Shown here: piece by piece, positions 1-12,400 of the stretch | Layout of the letters: each line of letters opens with the position of its first letter | Position numbering within the stretch: the stretch's first letter is position 1 | Assembly: GCF_949628265.1 (NCBI RefSeq) | Contig: NC_088789.1 | Coordinates: 36,015,883-36,079,882 of the forward strand | Length of the DNA: 64,000 bases | DNA from: Cloeon dipterum | Lineage: Eukaryota > Arthropoda > Insecta > Ephemeroptera > Baetidae | Direction: 5' to 3' | The notes under the pieces: generated by a model | The model's input: only the letters and a program-made list of their open reading frames with translations | What the model was told of the DNA's origin: nothing | Databases searched by the model: none | Made by a program: the position numbers and the translations under genes

Positions 1-1399
1 GAAATGGTGTGAAAATTTCTATTTTGGGAGATAAAGTAATTTCCTGTTAATATATAAATCTGCGTTAATTTCTCAAAGGGAAAAAATCGAGCTTGTTGAA
101 CATAGAGAAGTTAATCATAATTTTGATATCTTTTGTACGGGTCAAAACTATTTAACTGCAAAATGATTTAAAAAAATTGATGTTAAATTTTCAAAAATTG
201 TTTTTAGAAATAAACTCAAACGCAGAAATTTAGATAAATCGTCAAAAAATTTCATAGAACTATTAAAACGCTTGCTGTGAAATGCGAGGGTGAACACTGA
301 CCCTCTCAGGGAGGAAAAGAATGAGTCACACACCCCTTTAGATGAATTCAAGGGATGCAACAATTCCAAATTTCCTTTAGTAAATGTGAGCGGTATAATT
401 CAAAACTGACAGAGAATTGAGAATTTTTTGAGAAATGTAGCTGCATTTTTGCTGTTGGTTTCCGTTGTTTTGGTTTGGTTTTGTGGCCTTGAGTGACTCT
501 TCCATCTTCCTGTCGCTGCGTGACCGCGTTTTCGATCATGTTGGCTGACCAGGAGCAGGCACAAACTATCCAATATTAAATTAACGAACGAAGGGAAACA
601 AAGCAGATGCGAAATGCGATCTGCAGAAAATTTAAAAAATCGCATGGAAGGATGATAGCGATGATAGTTTCTATGGAGTTAGATTTTGAGGCTTTTTAAT
701 AAATTGCAAAGGAAAAAAGGTATTTGCTTCGCCCAACAAATTAAAGCTCTAGTTTTGTTGAAAGCATTACGCGTCCCGATATTAAAGCGGTTGAAAACAA
801 GGCTGGCTCACCGCACTTTTAATTAATCCAGATACATATATACAGGTTGATTTTTTTCAATCAGGAAATATTACAAAAAAATCATAGATGTAAGTACAGA
901 CTACAGTCGGTGTCATCTCAAAACTATGCTTCATCAATCTGCTATCGTTCGGCTTGTTGTGGTTGAGCTAAAAACGAAATAAAGCGATGCTGTGCAAACG
1001 AGAACATCAAAAAGACGTGTTCGTCTTTCTAAACTTTAAAAACTAACTCAAATAAAATGTTTCGTAGTTATGTCGCGTGTATTTAGAAATAAAATTAACT
1101 TCCACGCCTGCCTCTAACAGATGGAGCGGAAATTGTCGGTGGACAACGATAAGAGCGTCTGATATTCAGTCTCGCTTCAATTACACAAATTTATTTTTAT
1201 AAATCTTGATAAGCAAAAGGAAAAGAAACAATTTTCGTTAAAACGGCCTAATACATTGGAAATCAGGTACAATATGCAAAATTTATTTAGAACGCTTTTA
1301 TTCAAACGTGCGTATAAAACAAAACATAAGACATAAGTTGTGCAAATAAAACTCAATCTCTCGAAAAACCTAGACAATCTTGATTTTTGCGTCTTTTCG
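1..1399. other. Non-coding 3' flank of lectin copy 1
   Basis: I see no convincing gene here. The stretch is AT-rich. Around 484-570 it carries a segment that recurs at 8872-8960 (shared bases such as gagtgactcttccatcttcc), marking one edge of the tandem duplication. The same segment, read on the minus strand, resembles part of the small conserved stretch at about 6700 and 14730, so it may be a decayed copy of that. From about 1050 onward the sequence is nearly identical to 9085-9437. Confidence 0.6.
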
Positions 1400-4300
1400 C
1401 TAGGTTTCAACGCAGAGGAATTTATTCAATCCAGTGTAAGTGAAGTTGTACTTCTCCGGGTATAAGAAATAATCGACGATGTCAGAGCCAGCCATGGTCA
1501 CAGACATAAAACCTCTACTGAAGTGATCCGCTGTGAGGATCGACGGCGCGCTTGGGTACCTGGATTGTAGGTCGTAGTACATGTTGTCCGGCAAGACTTT
1601 GCGGCTTTGGCACCACACCTCGTGCGACTGGTTGATGAACTCCGTTTCACCCACCAGTGCGTAATGATTACTCGCTGCGCAGAAGAAAAAAATTGTTAAT
1701 TTATACGCTCGAAGAGATTATTCTGCATAACATAACAGATACATAACGCGCGCTATATTCTCGCAAGGATTTTTAAATTTATTAAAATTTGGAGTTACAA
1801 TGAACAGGTTGGGACCCTGTAGTCATTTGAACTGTTCAAAATTTTTCAGAACCTAAGCATTTCAACTTACAAAAGGTTGACATGATAAAGTTAGATTCTG
1901 CCCTGGTTTCGGGCTCCAGCATCTTCATTCCAATTGAGCAGCAGTGTTTGTACGCATCAATCGGATTCTGCAATATGGCGAGAATTAACAAAATATTTGC
2001 CCCACCGGTTTGCTGGAAATTTTATATCTTACCAGAGATGCAACCATATTTGAGACGTAGACCGTCATATTGTTATTCGTCATCAAGGTTCCATTGCCAT
2101 CTATAAATACGTATTTGTTAAAGTTAATTTAAGTGTAAAGAGAGATTAGTGCTTTTTCTTTTACCATAACGAGTTTTGTTTAAAAGATCGGTGGCAGTTT
2201 GCTGCAACATTAAATCATTTAAACCGAATAATAACCTAAAATGCCAAATGGCCTACATTTTTCACGCAAGGGAATGCATTCGAGATCCAACAAGTCCGGG
2301 GCGGAGGAACGCGAGGAGTCGGTGGTTTGAACTGAAATTTTACTCTGCTAAAATCTTCAACTTTGAAATAATTTCTATGCGAACTATGGTGCTATTGCCG
2401 AAATTATTTTGCACGATTTCTGAGAGCAACGCGGGCTCCTTCTCCTGGCCGCACTTGAACGTCTCGTACGCAGTCACGCATTCGTCGTCAAGTTCTGAAC
2501 GCAAATCGAATTTATAAATGGATAAACAGTTTAAAATGTGAAACAAACTTTTTCCACTGCATTCGTCGTGCGCGACAAATCCCTGTTGAAGCCTCGTCGG
2601 CTCCTCCTGCGACACGAGTTCTATTTCCCGCAACATTTTGATGCTGTTCAAACCGCTCCCGATGTCAAACTTGAATTCACAAGATTTAAATTTTAAATTT
2701 AAGGTGTCTACATTCAACTGTTTACCGATCCAACTTCGACTCCGATGCATTTCAAAAAGCACTGTAAAATAAAATTATTAACCAAAGATCAAATAGAAAA
2801 TTTTAATAACCTTGAGATTGAGTGAGAAAGAGGTCGCTAGGAAGGCGCTCGCGTTCAAAAGCAGGTCGATTTGCTCTGTTTCGTGAATGATTAGATTAAA
2901 CACTTTAATTTGTTTCATAGATTCTCATATACGTGAGGTGATGTTCCAGATTTCTGCGCACTCTGTTTGCATGGCCTTTTGAGAGGTGGCCTTCTTGCGC
3001 ACCTCGCACAAAAAGTCTTTCTTTTCGGCGCAGTCGGCAGTGGCCAAAAGCAAAGATTCGTTTCTCACTTCGAGGTAAACGCAATCCAGGCCTTTTACAG
3101 GGTGACCAACCTTCCACCTGAGCTCAGCCTCCTCGAAGGCACGGTTCATCGAGCACCACCGGAAGTTCGAATCGCAGTCCAGGTCCGTGCCGGAAAGCCA
3201 GAAGTCGCCAAAGGTCACGGGAGCAAACTCTTTAAAAATTCATAAAAATAAAAGATTTTTTAGTTCGGTTCAATTCTTACTGGAGACGATTTTGGAAAAA
3301 CAATTCGCTTTTCCCGTCGACTCCATCGAGGCCAGGGTCAAACCAACACTGCAGCAATGAGTCCGGGCAGTCTCCCACGTTGACTGAGGACAACAATTAT
3401 TGCATAAACCTTTATTAAAGGTATCCATACCATGTTCTTTCTGTAAATTAGAAAATTTCTGCCGCAAGCATCGTACCAGTTGCCGTACGAAAAATAGTCT
3501 GTGAATTTGGATCAAAATTTATTATCCCTTAATGTATATGCATTAAGTGCTTACTATAGAGGATTTGTTCTGTGTCGAAAAGGCTATACTACAAAAGAAG
3601 AAAGCAGTAATTTGGATTAAGATTAATTCTTTATTATGTTTTTACGTCTCTTTGGCAGATGGTTTGTGGACAGGGAGCAACGCACGGCTTCGAAGTTGTG
3701 CTCAGTTGACCCTGGAACGTATTTATTAGCTATTTACTATCTCTAATACTAAAAATCAAAATGTCTTAAAGTGATGTAAGGTTCAATTTTACATTATAAA
3801 ATCAGGGGCTAAATAAGAGAATACTTTTTAAATTTCACCTTGCAAGCGAAAATATATTTGTTGGAGCAGTTCCTGTCAGTCAAGACAGCGCCTGTGTAGT
3901 TTAAAACGAAGCGGAAGTGGACGCAGCTCTCGTTTCCCCCTTTGTTGTCTGGCTGTCTGTCCTCCCAATCAAGATCCTGGGTGAAAACGGTGGGCCCATT
4001 GGGCTCGCACCACGCCCACTTGCCCACCGGTGCCCCCTGCCACGTACCGGAAGTCCAGTAGTTGAAGTTTGCACTCCAGTTGGCTTAAATCAACTCGAAT
4101 TTGTATTATTTCTTCGTCTTAACCTGCGTTAAACCTATGTTGACGATCGTGAATCTTGTTAGTCCCAATTGCTCGGCCGCGTTGTCAATGTTGAGGGCTT
4201 CCATCCCCAGAGCGCAGCACTGCTGGTAGTTGCCAGCCCAAGTCACCTGCCCACCGAGAGTTGAGGCATGGATTTTAAATGAATTAGAGACAAACCGGCT

Positions 4301-6228
4301 TGTTTCCCAAGAGATACGTCAAGTTTCCGATGTTGTACCAAATTCCGTAAGCGGCTTTGTCTGAAAAAAAGAGCGACACGTTGGAGTAAATTGATTGGAC
4401 CTAATTTTGACCAATACTCATCAAGTTTCCAACTGCATTGAACAGCGAGTCCTTAAAAACATTTTATTTGAATCAATTTAAATATAAGCTTGTTCAAGCG
4501 AACGTTTTTGACGCAGAGTTTCGGACAGTCGACGTTGTACTGACAGATGAAAGGCAGGGTTTGGTTGCACCCCCTGTGCTCGATTCCCCTTCTAGGGGTG
4601 CTCGATATGGTGACGGCCAGACAGCGGTCGAGGGTGGTCGGGATGGTGTTGGTCGGCAGCCAAAATTCGTTGAGAGCGAGCAGAGCCGAGGACAAGGCAA
4701 AGCCCGTCGAACACCACGCGTACTTGTTCTCAGAGTCGCAGTTGAGGTCCTCGTTCGAGCCGCTCGTCCAGTAAGTGCCGGCTATACACGTTATTTAAAT
4801 TGTTTTAGGGGCATCTCAGGAAAAAAAGGGTGAAACCTTTGAAGTTGCTGATGCACCGCAGGCCTTCCATGGAGGTGACGGTGAGAAGAGTCATGTTCAG
4901 GGCCTTGCATCGCAATGCAGCCTCATTCCGCGTCACCTTTACACGCGTTCTTTACTCTCAATTTTATTAAACTGTTTGAATACTTGCATTTATTGTTGAA
5001 ACGAAATATTCCAGTCTGCAACTCGACGACTGCATGGAACCCTCGTCTAAATAAACACGCAATTTTTATTAACGTGTAATAATAACTCTTGAACCTACTT
5101 GGTCTCGGTTTTGATGTGGGAGTGTCCTTTTAAAAAAAGAATTAAAAGTGTCTTTTACGAATTTCAACAAAACACCTTAAGAAATGTGTTGAAGTTTGAG
5201 CAAGACAAACTGCATGGTGTTGGCTAAATTCAATATTTTCCCTTGGATATTTAATTTCGGTATTCCAAAAGGTTCACGACAAACCGTTGTTGTTGTTGTT
5301 GTTGTGGAGGTGGTGGTGGTTGTTGTTTTCGTGGTGGTGGTGATGGTGGTTGTTGTGGTGGTGGTTGTTGTTGTGGTGGTTGTTGTGGTCGCGGTTGAGG
5401 TTCTGGTTTTAGCTGTGGTTGTTGTTGTTGTCGATGTGGCAGCAACACTTCCAGTTAAAGCCACCGCTGACGAGGACGCCATTGTTGGCTCTTCTGATTT
5501 GTCCGGAGATGCATTAGTTCCAGCTTCCGCCGTCGTGTCTGCTGGTGCTGGTGGAGGTGTTGGCGAATCGGTTGGAGATCCTGCTTTGGAAATAATGCTC
5601 TTTTCTTTTTCTGTTCCTCCGACGGTGCTGCTGGAACTCGTCTGCTCTGGAGGTGTAGGAAATTTTTTTTTCATTTCTAGGAACTCTAAACTCTTATTAT
5701 TACCAGGTAAAGTGCTGACGTCAATAATTTTCGACTCATCAGGCTCGCTTCCTGTCGAAACGGTCGCTCGAATCGTTAGTACCTTTACGGGTTCGCTTTT
5801 GCGCTAAAAAATCAACGCCAAATTGAAACGCATAAAACTTCAATTACGAAAAATTGAAATTTCGTTGCTTACCTTGGGTGCGGTTGTAGAAGTTATTTTA
5901 GTTGTGGCGTTAACTGGTGGTGGCAGACACGTTTTAAATCCGCAACATTTGACGATGTATTTTCTCCGCATTTTTTTCGGCAAATGAATCGTGATTGGAG
6001 CTATGAAATTCGTTTTAGTTCGATTTCTTACAGGCTGACGTGAATAGTTACCTGCATTCCCGCTGTAAATGGTTATCTTGAGCGATTTCGCTTTGCCCTC
6101 CTGTTGGAAAGAAAAAGCTTTGATTAAGAATTTCATAGCGTTAAAATAGGCGCATTCACTTGGGGTGTAGCTTGGTCGAGCCTAATCAGCAGCGGAATCA
6201 AAATCAAGCTCCAAATGCCGAGCTTCAT
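1400..6228 (-). CDS. Secreted mucin-like multi-CTLD protein with embedded OBP domain, copy 1
   Basis: The start at 6228 opens a hydrophobic signal peptide (MKLGIWSLILIPLLI, exon 6160-6228), so the product is probably secreted. Next come a short basic, Cys-containing stretch and a Thr-rich, probably O-glycosylated stalk (5285-5600). Several C-type lectin-like units follow: CTLD1 (about 5000-4500, TYWTSGSN and CNQTLPFICQ), CTLD2 (about 4400-3830, with a QPD sugar-binding motif in DRQPDNKGGNESC) and CTLD3 (about 3500-2940, FWLSGTDLDC). An odorant-binding domain runs from about 2970 to 2400, then a diverged terminal CTLD (about 2340-1400). The OBP part reads C-x30-C-x3-C-x43-C-x8-C-x8-C once introns are removed, with CFLKC encoded at 2726-2761. 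The first OBP cysteine lies in the same exon as the end of CTLD3, so this is a true fusion. Many donors are weak GTTxxx sites, so some exon edges are uncertain. The likely role is extracellular binding of glycans or small ligands (inferred). Confidence 0.72.
5285..5445 (-). repeat. Thr-codon repeat (mucin-like stalk), copy 1
   Basis: ACA/ACC/ACG codons run almost without interruption on the minus strand, giving long poly-Thr tracts broken by Ala, Lys or Ser. The equivalent tract in copy 2 (about 13328-13425) is visibly shorter, so the tract length is unstable. Such Thr runs are typical O-glycosylation regions. Confidence 0.85.
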
Positions 6229-7497
6229 TGCATTCGAGAAGAGTTTCGAAAGTGGACTGCCAGCGGGGCGTATATAGCATCCTTTTTTCAGGCAGCCATC
6301 ATTCGAGTGACGCATTTCCTCTCTTCACATCTACGTATAATAATTTCGCTCTTTTATTTTTTCAAATATTATTTTATTTACCTTTTTTGATCAAAATTGA
6401 ATTTTTAATCGAGAAAAGCTAGGAGAAACAAGATGTAAATTCATATAAATTAATTTATTCTTTTGCTTTTTAAACTCGTGTGTAAGATTAAGATTCAAAT
6501 TTTAAAATTCACCGAGTTCTTTTGGAATTCAAAGGTGTCGTTTTTTCTACAGGCCTTCTCAAAGCCTGGCCAATAATGTTCTAAATTTTCTTTGGCACAT
6601 TTGTTGTATAATAGACTTCTGTGAGATTGAGAACAGCGCATTTTGAAATTTGCTAGCGAATTCAATTTTATTCGTATGCTCTGCATCCTGTATCGTGGTT
6701 TGTATTGTTGCAGCCTTGAGCGCGCTGCGAGCTTTCCCTGTTGCTGTGACCGCATTTTGGAATCGATGCTCGGCATTGCTGCACGCTACGAATTTTTGAT
6801 ATTAAAATATTGAATTATACTGTGGCGGTCCCCACCACTTACTGGCGGCGCAAGTCAGGCTCATACTCTCCCGAACCGGTAGAGGGCATTGTAACTGTGC
6901 GACAAGCACGTTACTTGCACTGAACCTCCCACTACAAATACTAAATTCCGTGCGAGGAAATATAATTATTGAAGCAGCAACATCCGCATTCGGGGTAAGA
7001 CATAACTTGTGATACATTATTTTCGTTGTGAACAATTAATTATTTAATTTGCAAAATTTGTGATTGTGATTAATTTGTATTACAGTCTTGTACCACTACT
7101 AACTTTTACAATAATTAAAAGACGATTCAAGTCAAAAGACGTTTTTCCATTACGCGGGTACCTCGATGTCTTACAATGTCAAGGATTTCTTGCAGGAATT
7201 TGAGCCATATTTAAAGATACATTTTTATTGATGAAATTGCTAAACTAAAAGCAAGGTAGATTCTAATTTTATCAGTTTGGAAAATTATTTTAAATAAAAA
7301 AGTAATCACATTTTAACATTCTCAAATTTATTTGGAATTGGTACATGAATCAATTGTTCCTACAATTTATAATCTATGATTTTCTGAGCACTTGAAATTC
7401 TTATTGTTTGATTTCAATAAATTAATTTAAAAAACCCAACTCCTCCTGTCCAAAATATTTATATTAATATTAAAATGAATAAAATACAATAATTATA
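6229..7497. other. Spacer between lectin copy 1 and ankyrin relic
   Basis: The bases just upstream of 6228 should contain the copy 1 lectin promoter. A minus-strand stretch at 6495-6790 is well conserved with 14500-14850 in unit 2 and reads as a short helical, Lys- and Asn-rich peptide ending in FEFQKNSVNFKI. Reading frames differ between the two copies, so I treat it as a possible decayed small gene. Bases 6830-7140 have no counterpart in unit 2 and look like a later insertion. An AATAAA on the minus strand near 7327 would serve the ankyrin relic. Confidence 0.5.
6495..6790 (-). pseudogene. Possible small-gene remnant, copy 1
   Basis: Similar sequence sits at 14500-14850. The minus strand encodes a piece like SNAEHRFQNAVTATGKARS and, in a different frame, NKCAKENLEHYWPGFEKAC. 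The two halves could be exons, but no good splice sites join them in both copies. I do not recognise the family. It could be a small secreted protein or a decayed exon pair. Related scraps occur at 484-545 and 8872-8940. Confidence 0.25.
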
Positions 7498-8120
7498 TCA
7501 TTTGAAATCCTCGAATGGTGCAATTTTGTGCAGCAAGTCCAACCGTTGCGATTCCATTGCGTATTGCAGAGCCGTTTTGCCTGCTCGGTCCGCTTTGCTG
7601 ACGTCCACGTTGTTGTCCAGCAAAAGCTCAACCACCACCCACATTTTCCTCCGACAGGCAAGCACGAGGCCAGTCAATCCGCTTTCGTTGCTTTTGTCCA
7701 GATCGATTTTTATTTCGTCGACCAGAAAACGAATCACTTGGAGTGAACCTCGAGTAATGGCCACGTGCAAACTGGTGCTTCCGTCTTTCAACTCTTCCTT
7801 GATCAGCTCTCCATTCAATTCGTGAAGGAAGAAAACCGTTTCAAAGTGTTTCAGGGCATGGTGCAGCACGTTCAATCCCTTGTCGTCCTTCACAGTCAAA
7901 TCGGCCCCTCGCTCGATAAGCTCCTTCACCAAATCCAATTTTCCCGAACGTGCGGCATAGTGCAGAGCAGTTTTCCCGTCGCGGTCTTTGATGCTGACGT
8001 TTAGTTTCTTGGTCAACAGGATATCAACGATGCTCCACTTTCCTCGCTCGCTGGCACGGAGGAGTTCTGATTCGCTGTTTTGTTTGACGTCGTTGATTTA
8101 CTCAACCAAACCAACAATTT
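7498..8120 (-). pseudogene. Truncated 3' end of a caspase-NACHT-ankyrin gene
   Basis: About 170 codons of ankyrin repeats are nearly identical to the C-terminus of the gene at 15395-22030 and share its stop region. Identity to that gene stops at about 8115 and no NACHT or caspase part is present. Upstream of the conserved repeats the frame has an in-frame stop (TAA around 8100). The breakpoint abuts, on the same strand, a copy of the element otherwise found 5' of the two intact genes. It is best explained as the edge of the segmental duplication, and no protein is expected. Confidence 0.85.
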
Positions 8121-9437
8121 GTCGCAGCTCGTGTTCGGTGCGGCACTTTGCCCGGCCAGAGCGTCAAAATCGACGCGGAAAGGCAAGAGGCAGCAGGCAG
8201 GCCGCTTTGCGTTGCGGCTGCGCATTTTTCGCGAGACGAGAGAGTCAATTCGCGTGGCATCTGCGGCGCAGCATCTCCGGGCTCGCTCTCCCTCTCTCGA
8301 AAATTCGGCTGCTAAAACAAATTGCGCGCGATTCTCTGCTCTTGCCGGTTTGAGATTAAATTTAAAATGTACACGATTGACCGGTCATATTCAGCATTTC
8401 AGTTTTGTAGAAAATGCGGCCAGATCTATAAATATTTTTAAATTCAATCCTCAATTTCAGTCATATCCCCGCATAATCGGTTGAAGCTGTAATTGGAGAA
8501 AAAGCTATTCTAAATTTAGCCATCTTTAAAATAAAAAGCAAATTTTTCAACTCATCTATAGCTCAATTTGCTCCATTTAGGCGGCAGCAAACACGGGCCA
8601 CTTTTAAAAATCAACTAAAAAAACTATTTCGTCGAAATTGAATAATTTAATTTTCAACCAAGATCTAAAGTAGCCGCAAATGCACAAAAAACGCGCGCGG
8701 GTAAAAAATTTAAAGTGTTTAAATCGGCGTTAGCTCAAATCCAAGGTTCGAATTATTGTTCAGAAGTGATGGGAAGCGTAAATTATATTGACCAGGCACG
8801 ATGGCCAGGACTTTTTTAAGACCGCGTTTTCACACGGTCACAAATAAAAAGCCGTTGGTATTCGTAATTGTGGCATTGAGTGACTCTTCCATCTTCCTGT
8901 CGCTGCGTGACCGCGTTTTCGGTCATGTTGACTGAACAGGAGCAGGCACAAACTCTCCAATATTAAATTAACGAACGAAGGGAAACGAAGCTTCTCTCTT
9001 CAAGCAGATCAAAAGTCAAAAGTAGTTGTCATGAAAGGATGATAGTTTCTTTTGAGTCCTTTTTGATAATTTTGATAATTTGATAAATAAAATGTTTCGT
9101 AGTTATGTCACGCGTGTATTTAACAATAAAATTAACTTCCACGCCTGCCTCTTAACAGATGGAGCGGAAATTGTCGGTGGACAACGATAAGAGCGTCTGA
9201 TATTCAGTCTCGCTTCAATAACACAAATTTATTTTTATAAATCTTGATAAGCTAAAGGAAAAGAAACAACTTTCGTAAAAATGGTCTAATACATTGGAAA
9301 TCAGGTACAATATGCAAATTTTAATTAGAACGCTTTTATTCAAACGTGCGTATAAAACAAAACAAAACAAAAGACAAAGTTGTGAACATAAAACTCAATC
9401 TCTCGAAAAAACGACAATTTTGATTTGCGTCTTGTCG
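8121..9437. other. Duplication junction and flank of lectin copy 2
   Basis: The left part (8130-8340) is a reversed copy of the NLR-upstream element, listed separately. From 8350 to 8870 I see only AT-rich sequence with no gene. From 8872 the sequence repeats unit 1 (484 onward), then the 3' flank of lectin copy 2. No coding potential is supported here. Confidence 0.55.
8130..8340 (-). repeat. NLR-upstream element, copy A
   Basis: Read on the minus strand, this matches 23870-24070 and 31965-32160 (for example ACTCTCTCGTCTCGCGAAAA, then a GC-rich CTGCTGCCTCTTGCCTTTC, then TTTTGACGCTCTGGCCGGGC). It lies in inverted orientation relative to the other copies and directly at the breakpoint of the truncated ankyrin relic. 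The function is unknown; it may be a promoter/first-exon region or a repeat that promoted rearrangement. Confidence 0.6.
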
Positions 9438-12400
9438 CTAGGTTTCAACGCAGAGGAATTTATTCAATCCAGTGTAAGTGAAGTTGTACTTCTCCGGGTA
9501 TAAGAAATAATCCACGATGTCAGAGCCAGCCATGGTCACAGACATAAAACCTCTACTGAAGTGATCCGCTGTGAGGATCGACGGCGCGCATGGGTACCTG
9601 GATTGTAGGTCGTAGTACATGTTGTCCGGCAAGACTTTGCGGCTTTGGCACCACACCTCGTGCGACTGGTTGATGAACTCCGTTTCACCCACCAGTGCGT
9701 AATGATTACTCGCTGCGCAGAAGAAAAAATTGTTAATTTATACGCTCGAAGAGATTATTCTGCATAACATAATAGATACATAATGCGCGTTATATTCTCG
9801 TGGGGATTTTTAAATTTATAAAAATTTTGAGTTACAATGAACAGGTTGGAACTCTGTAGTCATTTGAACTGTTCAACATTTTTCAGAACCTAAGCATTTC
9901 AACTTACAAAAGGTTGACATGATAAAGTTAGATTCTGCCCTGGTTTCGGGCTCCAGCATCTTCATTCCAATTGAGCAGCAGTGTTTGTACGCATCAATCG
10001 GATTCTGCAATATGGCGAGAATTAACAAAATATTTGCCCCACCGGTTTGCTGGAAATTTTATATCTTACCAGAGATGCAACCATATTTGAGACGTAGACC
10101 GTCATATTGTTATTTGTCATCAAAGTCCCATTGCCATCTATAAATACGTATTTGTTAAAGTTAATTTAAGTGTAAAGAGCAATCAGTGCTTTTTTACCAT
10201 AACGAGTTTTGTTTATAAGATCGGTGGCAGTTTGCTGCAACATTAAATCATTTAAACTAAAAAAAAACCTAAAATGCCGAATGGCCTACATTTTTTACGC
10301 AAGGGTATGCATTCGAGATCCAACAAGTCCGGGGCGGAGGAACGCACGGAGTCGGTGGTTTGAACTGAAATTTTACTTTGCTAAAATCTCATCTTTACAA
10401 TAATTTCTATGCGAACAATGGTGCTATTGCCGAAATTATTTTGCACGATTTTCGAGAGCAACGCGGGCTCCTTCTCCTGGCCGCACTTGAACGTTTCGTA
10501 CGCAGTCACGCATTCGTCGTCAAGTTCTGAACGCAAATCGAATTCATAAATAGATAATCAGTTTAAAATGTGAAACAGACTTTTTCCACTGCATTCGTCG
10601 TGCGCGACAAATCCCTGTTGAAGCCTCGTTGGCTCCTCCTGCGACACGAGTTCTATTTCCCGCAACATTTTGATGCTGTTCAAACCGCTCCCGATGTCAA
10701 ACTTGAATTCACAAGATTTAAATTTTAAATTTAAGGTGTCTAAATTCAACTGTTTACCAATCCAACTTCGACTCCGATGCATTTCAAAAAGCACTGTAAA
10801 ATAAAATTATTAACCAAAGATCAAAAAGAAAATTTAAAAAAACCTTGAGATCGAGAGAGAAAGAGGTCGCAAGGAAGGCGCTCGCGTTCAAAAGCAGGTC
10901 GATTTGCTCTGTTTCGTGAATGATTAGATTAAACACTTTAATTTGTTTCATAGATTCGCATATACCTGAGGTGATGTTCCAGATTTCTGCGCACTCTGTT
11001 TGCATGGCCTTTTGAGAGGTGGCCTTCTTGCGCACCTCGCACAAAAAGTCTTTCTTTTCGGCGCAGTCGGCTGTGGCCAGAAGCAAAGATTCGTTTCTCA
11101 CTTCGAGGTAAACGCAGTCCAGGCCTTTGACGGGGTGACCACCCTTCCACCTGAGCTCAGTCTCCTCGAAGGCACGGTTCATCGAGCACCACCGGAAGTT
11201 CGAATCGCAGTCCAGGTCCGTGCCGGAAAGCCAGAAGTCGCCAAAGGTCACGGGAGCAAACTCTTTAAAAATTCATAAAAATAAAAGATTTTTTAGTTCG
11301 GTTCAATTCTTACTGGAGACGATTTTGGAAAAACAATTCGCTTTTCCCGTCGACTCCATCGAGGCCAGGGTCAAACCAACCCTGCAGCAATGAGTCCGGG
11401 CAGTCTCCCACGTTGACTGAGGAAAACAATTATTGCCAAGACCTTTATTAAAGGTATCCATACCATGTTCTTTCTGTAAATTAGAAAATTTCTGCCGCAA
11501 GCATCGTACCAGTTGCCGTACGAAAAATAGTCTGTGAATTTGGATCAAAATTTATTATGCCTGATGTATATGCATTAAGTGCTTACTATAGAGGATTTGT
11601 TCTGTGTTGAAAAGGCTGTACTATAAAAGAATAAAGCAGTAATTTGGATAAAGATTAATTCTTTATTATGTTTTTACGTCTCTCGTGCAGGTGGTTTGTG
11701 GACAGGGAGCAACGCACGGCTTCGAAGTTGTGCTCAGTTGACCCTGGAACGTATTTATTAGCTATTTACTATCTCTAATACTAAAAATTAAAATGTCTTA
11801 AAGTGATGTAAGGTTCAATTTTACATTATAAAGTCATTGGCTAAATTAGAGAATACTTTTTAATTTCACCTTGCAAGTGAAAATATATTTGTTGGAGCAG
11901 TTCCTGTCGGTCAAGACAGTGCCTGTGTAGTTTAAAACGAAGCGGAAGTGGACGCAGCTCTCGTTTCCCCCTTTGTTGTCTGGCTGTCTGTCCTCCCAAT
12001 CGAGATCCTGGGTGAAAACGGTTGGCCCATTGGGCTCGCACCACGCCCACTTGCCCACCGGTGCCCCCTTCCACGTACCGGAAGTCCAGTAGTTGAAGTT
12101 TGCACTCCAGTTTGCTTAAATCAACTCGAATTTGAATTATTTCTTCGTCTTAACCTGCGTTAAACCTATGTTGACGATCGTGAATCTTTTTAGTCCCGTT
12201 TGCTCGGCCGCATTGTCAATGTTGAGGGCTTCCATCCCCAGAGCGCAGCACTGCTGGTAGTTGCCAGCCCAAGTCACCTGCCCACCCACAGTTGAGACAT
12301 AGATTTTTCGTGAGTTAGAGACAAACCGGCTTGTTTCCCAAGAGATACGTCAAGTTGCCGATGTTGTACCAAATTCCGTAAGCGGCTTTGTCTGAAAAAA

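Larger units (their letters stand above)
484..8120. repeat. Segmental duplication, unit 1
   Basis: This block matches 8872-16015 in the same order and orientation: flank, CTLD-OBP gene, spacer, and the 3' end of a caspase-NACHT-ankyrin gene. The offset between copies drifts from about 8390 to 8040 to 7900 bases, so there are indels. Coding parts look only a few percent diverged, suggesting a fairly recent event. The match ends near 8115-8120, inside the ankyrin coding region, so unit 1 carries only a fragment of that gene. Confidence 0.85.

Noticed and set aside
5196-5807. Val-rich plus-strand open frame of about 200 codons
   Set aside because: It is the antisense of the Thr-rich stalk; ACA/ACC codons read backwards give Val runs.
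7498-8120. A functional small ankyrin protein
   Set aside because: It lacks an own start region, has an in-frame stop just upstream, and ends at the duplication breakpoint.
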